Source: Aquificota bacterium
Lineage (GTDB): Bacteria; Aquificota; Aquificia; Aquificales; QOAS01
Direction: 5' to 3'
Length of the DNA stretch: 9,313 nucleotides
NCBI GenBank assembly: GCA_026987085.1
Contig: JALSNH010000169.1
Location: 1-9,313, forward strand
Shown: piece by piece, positions 6,493-9,313 of the stretch
Layout of the letters: the number at the start of each line of letters is the position of its first letter
Position numbering within the stretch: the stretch's first letter is position 1
Notes under the pieces: model-generated
Seen by the model: the letters and a program-made list of their open reading frames with translations, nothing else
What the model was told of the DNA's origin: nothing
The model's database searches: none
Program-made: the position numbers and the translations under genes

Positions 6493-6510
6493 CCCGCGAA
6501 GCGGGCAATT
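6493..6510. terminator. bidirectional Rho-independent terminator between yfdX-like gene and eno
   Basis: CCCGC (6493-6497), loop GAA, GCGGG (6501-6505). On the plus strand it is followed by CAATTTTCTTTT, on the minus strand by ATTTTTATTTAA. It lies 4 bases after the yfdX-like stop and about 10 bases beyond the eno stop, so it can serve both convergent genes. Confidence 0.85.
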
Positions 6511-6515
6511 TTCTT

Positions 6516-7802
6516 TTATCTATTTTTTAAAAACTTTTCATACTGTTTGATTCCTTTGAAGAGACCTGCTTCGCCTAGATACTCTTCTATGCGTAGAAGC
6601 TCATTGTATTTGGCAGTTCTTTCACCTCTTGCCGGTGCACCGGTTTTAATTTGTCCGCTGTTGGTAGCTACCGCCAGGTGGGATATGAAGGTATCTTCGG
6701 TTTCTCCGGAACGGTGGGAGATTATGTAGGTATAGCCGTTTTCCTGAGCAAGCCTAATAGTTTCCAAGGTTTCGGTAACGGTTCCTATCTGATTGAGTTT
6801 TATAAGTATGGAGTTGGCTATTCCTTCTTCTATACCTTTTTCTAATATGCGGGGGTTGGTGGTAAATAGGTCGTCTCCTACAAGTTGGACTTTTTTACCG
6901 AGCCTTTCGGTAATAATTTTCCATCCTTCCCAATCGTTTTCCGCCATAGGGTCCTCTATGGAAACTATCGGATACTGGTTTATTAAGGTTTCATAGTAGT
7001 CCACCAATTGTTCCGAGGTTAATTCTTTTCCTTCTATACGGTATTTTCCATTTTCATAAAATTCGCTGGAGGCGGCATCTAGAGCTAGGAGAACATCTTC
7101 GCCAGGTTTGTAATTTGCTTTTTCTATAGCCTCCATAATGAGGTCCAATGCTTCTTTATTGCTACCTAAAGAGGGTGCAAATCCTCCCTCATCTCCTACA
7201 TTGGTGGAAAAACCTTTTTCTTTTAAGACTCTTTTGAGGGTGTGGTAGATTTCTACACCGCAACGGAGAGTTTCGGCAAATTCATCACCAAAAACGGGAA
7301 TTATCATAAATTCCTGCAAATCAAGGTTGTTGTCGGCGTGAACTCCGCCGTTAATGATGTTCATAAGCGGTGCAGGGAGAATCTTAGCCATTTCGCCGCC
7401 GAGGTATTTAAATAGTGGAACACCAAGCTCTTCCGCTTTAGCACGGGCAAAGGCCATGGATACGGCTAAAATTGCATTTGCTCCCAGTTTGGATTTATTT
7501 TCGGTCCCGTCGAGGGAAATGAGCAAGTCGTCTAACTCGGCTTGATGCTCGATATCAAGATCTATTAGTTCATCGGCAATGATGGTATTAACGTTTTCAA
7601 CCGCGCGAAGAACACTTTTTCCCAAATAGTAGAGGCTATTTCCGTCCCTAAGTTCAAGGGCTTCATTTTCACCGGTGGATGCTCCCGAAGGGACTATTCC
7701 TCTACCCACCGCACCGCTTTCGAGGAAAACTTCCGCCTCTACGGTAGGGTTTCCACGGCTATCTAAAACCTGCCTTGCTTTTACATCGATTATTCTCGAC
7801 AT
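6516..7802 (-). CDS. eno: enolase (phosphopyruvate hydratase)
   Basis: Converts 2-phosphoglycerate to phosphoenolpyruvate in glycolysis and gluconeogenesis; cytosolic and usually an RNA degradosome partner in some proteobacteria. The 428 residues match the family length. Catalytic Glu205 lies in GDEGGFAP (203-210) and the base Lys335 in ILIKLNQIGT (332-341). Magnesium ligands are Asp242 (LALDAA), Glu283 (SIEDP) and Asp310 (LVGDD). Substrate loops ASTGENEALELRDG (41-54), NGGVHADNNLDLQEFM (151-166), SHRSGETEDT (362-371) and KTGAPARGER (386-395) are intact. The ATG at 7802 gives the canonical MSRIIDVKARQVLDSRGNPT. No clear Shine-Dalgarno sequence precedes it. It is transcribed alone, away from thrB, from the hairpin-rich gap. 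I found no convincing promoter. The gene is somewhat more GC-rich than the left end of the window, as expected for a highly expressed gene. Confidence 0.98.
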   Translation of the reverse strand: MSRIIDVKARQVLDSRGNPTVEAEVFLESGAVGRGIVPSGASTGENEALELRDGNSLYYLGKSVLRAVENVNTIIADELIDLDIEHQAELDDLLISLDGTENKSKLGANAILAVSMAFARAKAEELGVPLFKYLGGEMAKILPAPLMNIINGGVHADNNLDLQEFMIIPVFGDEFAETLRCGVEIYHTLKRVLKEKGFSTNVGDEGGFAPSLGSNKEALDLIMEAIEKANYKPGEDVLLALDAASSEFYENGKYRIEGKELTSEQLVDYYETLINQYPIVSIEDPMAENDWEGWKIITERLGKKVQLVGDDLFTTNPRILEKGIEEGIANSILIKLNQIGTVTETLETIRLAQENGYTYIISHRSGETEDTFISHLAVATNSGQIKTGAPARGERTAKYNELLRIEEYLGEAGLFKGIKQYEKFLKNR

Positions 7803-7846
7803 AGCTAACGATTTTAAATAGAGTGTTTTAGGTTTAAACAGAACAA

Positions 7847-7860
7847 AGCCCTTCGGGGCT
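7847..7860. terminator. stable UUCG-type hairpin upstream of eno, possible weak terminator
   Basis: AGCCC (7847-7851), TTCG, GGGCT (7856-7860). In plus-strand RNA this is the very stable C(UUCG)G tetraloop, but no T-run follows. In minus-strand RNA the stem is followed by TTGTTCTGTTT, so it could stop transcripts leaving the hairpin element before eno, or simply be part of the eno leader. Confidence 0.3.
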
Positions 7861-7873
7861 AAATTAGAAAGTT

Positions 7874-7984
7874 GTCAACCACCCCGCATTAGAAATGCGA
7901 GGCTTGACTTTAGGTAGTGGTTGCTCCAAAAGTAGGAGCAACCACCACCAAGGCGGGTTGTTAGCCCGATGCCCTCACAAGGGC
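7874..7984 (-). ncRNA. hairpin cluster, possible omega-RNA-like or other structured RNA
   Basis: Three stems occur in a row. (a) 7882-7902: CGCATT/AATGCG plus outer pairs. (b) 7913-7949: GTGGTTGCTCC/GGAGCAACCAC, 11 perfect pairs plus three outer pairs beyond one mismatch. (c) 7971-7984: GCCC/GGGC. In (a) and (b) the single mismatches are C/A on the plus strand but become U-G or G-U wobbles on the minus strand, giving 9 and 15 continuous pairs. This favours a functional minus-strand RNA. The class is not identified; tmRNA, RNase P RNA and SRP RNA signatures are absent. Confidence 0.35.
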
Positions 7985-8068
7985 TTTATCCTTGTTCTTA
8001 GATTTAATCCCCCACGGTATTCTAACTTTAAATTTTTATTTTTTTCATTTCTTTAAACCTTGGGGGTT

Positions 8069-8094
8069 GGGGAATAGATAATTCTCTATTCCCC
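8069..8094. repeat. perfect 10-bp inverted repeat
   Basis: GGGGAATAGA (8069-8078), loop TAATTC, TCTATTCCCC (8085-8094). An outer AAACC (8055-8059) / GGTTT (8099-8103) pairing can extend it across internal loops. It is either the left-end hairpin of the putative IS200/IS605-like element or part of the thrB leader. No T-run follows on either strand, so it is not a typical terminator. Confidence 0.6.
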
Positions 8095-8232
8095 TTGTGG
8101 TTTTAAGGAACCCACCCGCCTTAGTCTTTAAATTATTAGTCAAACTTTTGGGGTTTGCAAGTGTTTTTCTCCTTTGGTCGCTCTTCTCCTTCTATCGCAG
8201 ATACGGGGTTTCCGAGCAACAATTGTTTTTCT

Positions 8233-9126
8233 ATGAAAATTGTTGTTCCCGCAACTACCAGCAATTTAGGGGCAGGTTTCGATACTTTCGGTTTGGCTTT
8301 AACCCTTTACAACACCTTTGAGGTTGAAGAGAGCGATGCATTTGCAATAGAGATTTACGGTGAGGGAGCGGATAAACTTCCCACCGATATAAGAAACCTA
8401 TTTTTCCAAGCTTATATAAGGGCATGCCAAGAGTTGGGAGTTGAGGACAAACCTATAAAGGTAGTTCAGAAAAACGATATACCTTTAGGTAGGGGTTTGG
8501 GAAGTTCGGCAACCGCCATTTTGGGAGGAATAATTACCGCCGTAGGTTTGAACGATTTAAAACTTTCCGAGGAGGAGATTTTAGAACTTGCATTCCTTTT
8601 TGAGAGCCATCCCGACAATCTTGTCCCTGCGTTGGTGGGTGGTTTTACCGTTTCCACAATGGTAGGGGATAAACAGGTTAAATTCCAAAAGTTGGATTTT
8701 CCAATAGAGCTTAAAGTCCTTGTATTGGTTCCGGAATTTGAAATCCTTACAGAGGAGGCGAGGAAAGTTCTACCCGCAATGGTTTCTTTAAAGGATGCGG
8801 TTTTTAACATTCAAAGGGCTTCTTTAATGGTTGCTTCCTTGGTGAACAGGGATTTTGAAATGCTCCGCTATGCGGTCGAAGATAGGCTCCACCAACCCTT
8901 TAGGGGGAAACTTTTGCACGGTTTTGACCTATTTAAGGAGGAAGCTTATAAACTCGGAGCCGATGCGGTATTTATAAGCGGTAGCGGTTCCACCATAGGA
9001 GTTTTTGCAAGGGAAAATCTCGACCAAATAGGGGAAATGGGCATAGAGCTCTACAAAAGGCTTGGTTATGCGGCCACCTACAAGGTTTTGGAAGTAGATA
9101 ACGAGGGCCTAAGGTGGGCCAAGTAG
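8233..9126 (+). CDS. thrB: homoserine kinase (GHMP family)
   Basis: Phosphorylates homoserine with ATP, the step before threonine synthase. The 297 residues match the family. The N-terminal substrate motif VVPATTSNLGAGFDTFGLAL is at 4-23, the GHMP phosphate loop PLGRGLGSSA at 84-93, ESHPDNLVPALVGG (the EGHPDN element) at 124-137, RLHQPFRGKL at 218-227 and the third GHMP motif FISGSGST at 247-254. I place the start at the ATG at 8233, because MKIVVPATTSNLG is the canonical N-terminus. An earlier in-frame ATG at 8155 would add 26 residues with no family counterpart. No good Shine-Dalgarno sequence is visible before 8233. The gene follows the 430-base structured gap and precedes the yicC-type gene by 11 bases, forming an operon. 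No thrC or hom gene is in view. Confidence 0.96.
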   Translation: MKIVVPATTSNLGAGFDTFGLALTLYNTFEVEESDAFAIEIYGEGADKLPTDIRNLFFQAYIRACQELGVEDKPIKVVQKNDIPLGRGLGSSATAILGGIITAVGLNDLKLSEEEILELAFLFESHPDNLVPALVGGFTVSTMVGDKQVKFQKLDFPIELKVLVLVPEFEILTEEARKVLPAMVSLKDAVFNIQRASLMVASLVNRDFEMLRYAVEDRLHQPFRGKLLHGFDLFKEEAYKLGADAVFISGSGSTIGVFARENLDQIGEMGIELYKRLGYAATYKVLEVDNEGLRWAK

Positions 9127-9137
9127 GAGGGTTCAAA

Positions 9138-9313
9138 ATGGGAAAGCTCTACAGTATGACCGGTATAGGTAGGGCACAATTTAAGGGTGAAAACTACCGC
9201 ATAACGGTTTTAATACGCTCCGTTAACGGTAAAGGGCTCGATATAAATGTAAAACTTCCTAAGGAGCTTGTTATTTACGATAAGGAACTCCGTTCGATGG
9301 TTAAAAAATTTGT
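9138..9313 (+). CDS. YicC/YloC-type endoribonuclease, N-terminal part (cut by window edge)
   Basis: YicC-family proteins are endoribonucleases involved in RNA decay and small-RNA turnover. Only the first 58 codons are present. They carry the family's opening signature YSMTGIGRAQ (residues 5-14; usually SMTGFGRA), then the RSVNGKGLDINVKLP segment (27-41), which corresponds to the R-S-V-N-H-R-x-L-D-x-x-x-R-L-P motif, and a K-E-L-R box (49-52). The start is firm: AGGAGGG at 9125-9131, overlapping the thrB stop, lies six bases before the ATG. It is therefore translationally close-coupled to thrB. The catalytic C-terminal half lies outside the window. Confidence 0.9.
   Translation, partial: MGKLYSMTGIGRAQFKGENYRITVLIRSVNGKGLDINVKLPKELVIYDKELRSMVKKF

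Larger units (their letters stand above)
7874..8104 (-). mobile_element. putative transposase-less IS200/IS605-type element (remnant or PATE/MITE)
   Basis: Read on the minus strand, the lower end carries CCTCGCATT-TCT-AATGCGGGG followed by TGGTTGAC. This is the form I associate with right ends of IS605/TnpB elements: an imperfect hairpin a few bases before a TTGAC/TTCAC-type cleavage motif, as described for the ISDra2 right end. The other side carries a perfect ten-base palindrome (8069-8094), a candidate left-end hairpin. Just inside it is an ATG that reads MKKIKI and stops (8048-8028), possibly the fossil start of a transposon gene. No transposase fits in this length. The far boundary is uncertain; a second TTGAC on the minus strand at 8143-8139 could mark it. 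The coordinates given cover only the structured part. The alternative is a chromosomal structured RNA or leader unrelated to transposons. Confidence 0.35.
7803..8232. other. 430-base divergent intergenic region between eno and thrB
   Basis: Besides the UUCG hairpin and the putative IS200/IS605-like element, this gap holds a long-range inverted repeat AAGGCGGGT (7950-7958) / ACCCGCCTT (8114-8122) that could close the whole central part into one domain. It also holds a T-rich single-stranded-looking tract at 8028-8050 and a TTAGTC direct repeat (8121-8126 and 8136-8141). It must include promoters for eno and thrB, but I see no convincing -35/-10 pair for either. I see no credible coding sequence. 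Confidence 0.6.

Noticed and set aside
7873..7878. A perfect TTGACA -35 box on the minus strand upstream of eno.
   Set aside because: No -10 element occurs at 16-18 bases, and the hexamer overlaps the presumed transposon right-end motif.
7917..7964. A GTG-started 15-residue frame with three consecutive ACC (Thr) codons upstream of thrB, resembling a threonine attenuation leader peptide.
   Set aside because: The ACC run is one arm of the strong hairpin, no good ribosome-binding site precedes it, the following GCCC/GGGC stem is too weak for an attenuator, and thrB is more than 250 bases away.
7880..8122. tmRNA, RNase P RNA or SRP RNA in the structured gap.
   Set aside because: None of their conserved core sequences (tmRNA ends with CCA, RNase P GAGGAAAGTCC, SRP GGAA loop region) is seen.
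8155..8232. An earlier in-frame ATG that would extend homoserine kinase by 26 residues.
   Set aside because: The extension has no family counterpart, and the canonical MKIVVPATTSNLG N-terminus begins at 8233.
8097..8321. A 74-codon open frame overlapping the start of thrB in another frame.
   Set aside because: It is a shadow of thrB with no ribosome-binding site and no recognisable protein features.

Overview
The window is about 9.3 kb of AT-rich bacterial DNA carrying ten protein genes, the last cut by the right edge. I see no rRNA, tRNA or CRISPR array. The proteins are rich in Lys, Glu and Ile, and the signal peptidase, secreted YfdX-like protein and PilM-like protein suggest a diderm bacterium. 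My best guess is a thermophilic deep-branching lineage such as Aquificota. That is an inference from protein style, not from a marker gene.

Layout. (1) 15-956, minus strand: a degenerate PilM-like protein. (2) 1049-3038, plus strand: a probable three-gene operon of an unrecognised protein, signal peptidase I (lepB) and a small basic coiled-coil protein. A terminator-like hairpin follows it, lying inside the convergent gene. (3) 4713-3028, minus strand: a short-form polyprenyl diphosphate synthase followed by a protein with a degenerate DUF309-like segment. (4) 4868-6488, plus strand: a two-gene operon encoding a stand-alone protein resembling the RAMP/Csm5 proteins of type III CRISPR effectors, then a secreted YfdX-family protein. 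A hairpin covers the Shine-Dalgarno sequence of the first gene. (5) 6516-7802, minus strand: enolase, sharing a bidirectional terminator with the YfdX gene. (6) 7803-8232: a 430-base gap full of strong hairpins. Its minus strand looks like the right end of an IS200/IS605 (TnpB/omega-RNA) element with a second palindrome at the other side, so it is probably a transposase-less derivative. (7) 8233-9313, plus strand: homoserine kinase (thrB) followed closely by the start of a YicC-type endoribonuclease gene.

Functionally the window mixes housekeeping genes (protein export, isoprenoids, glycolysis, threonine synthesis, RNA turnover) with three items worth attention: the solitary RAMP-like gene beside yfdX, the hairpin cluster between eno and thrB, and two start sites whose ribosome-binding sites lie inside hairpins. 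Family assignments rest on motif recognition by eye. No database search was run.
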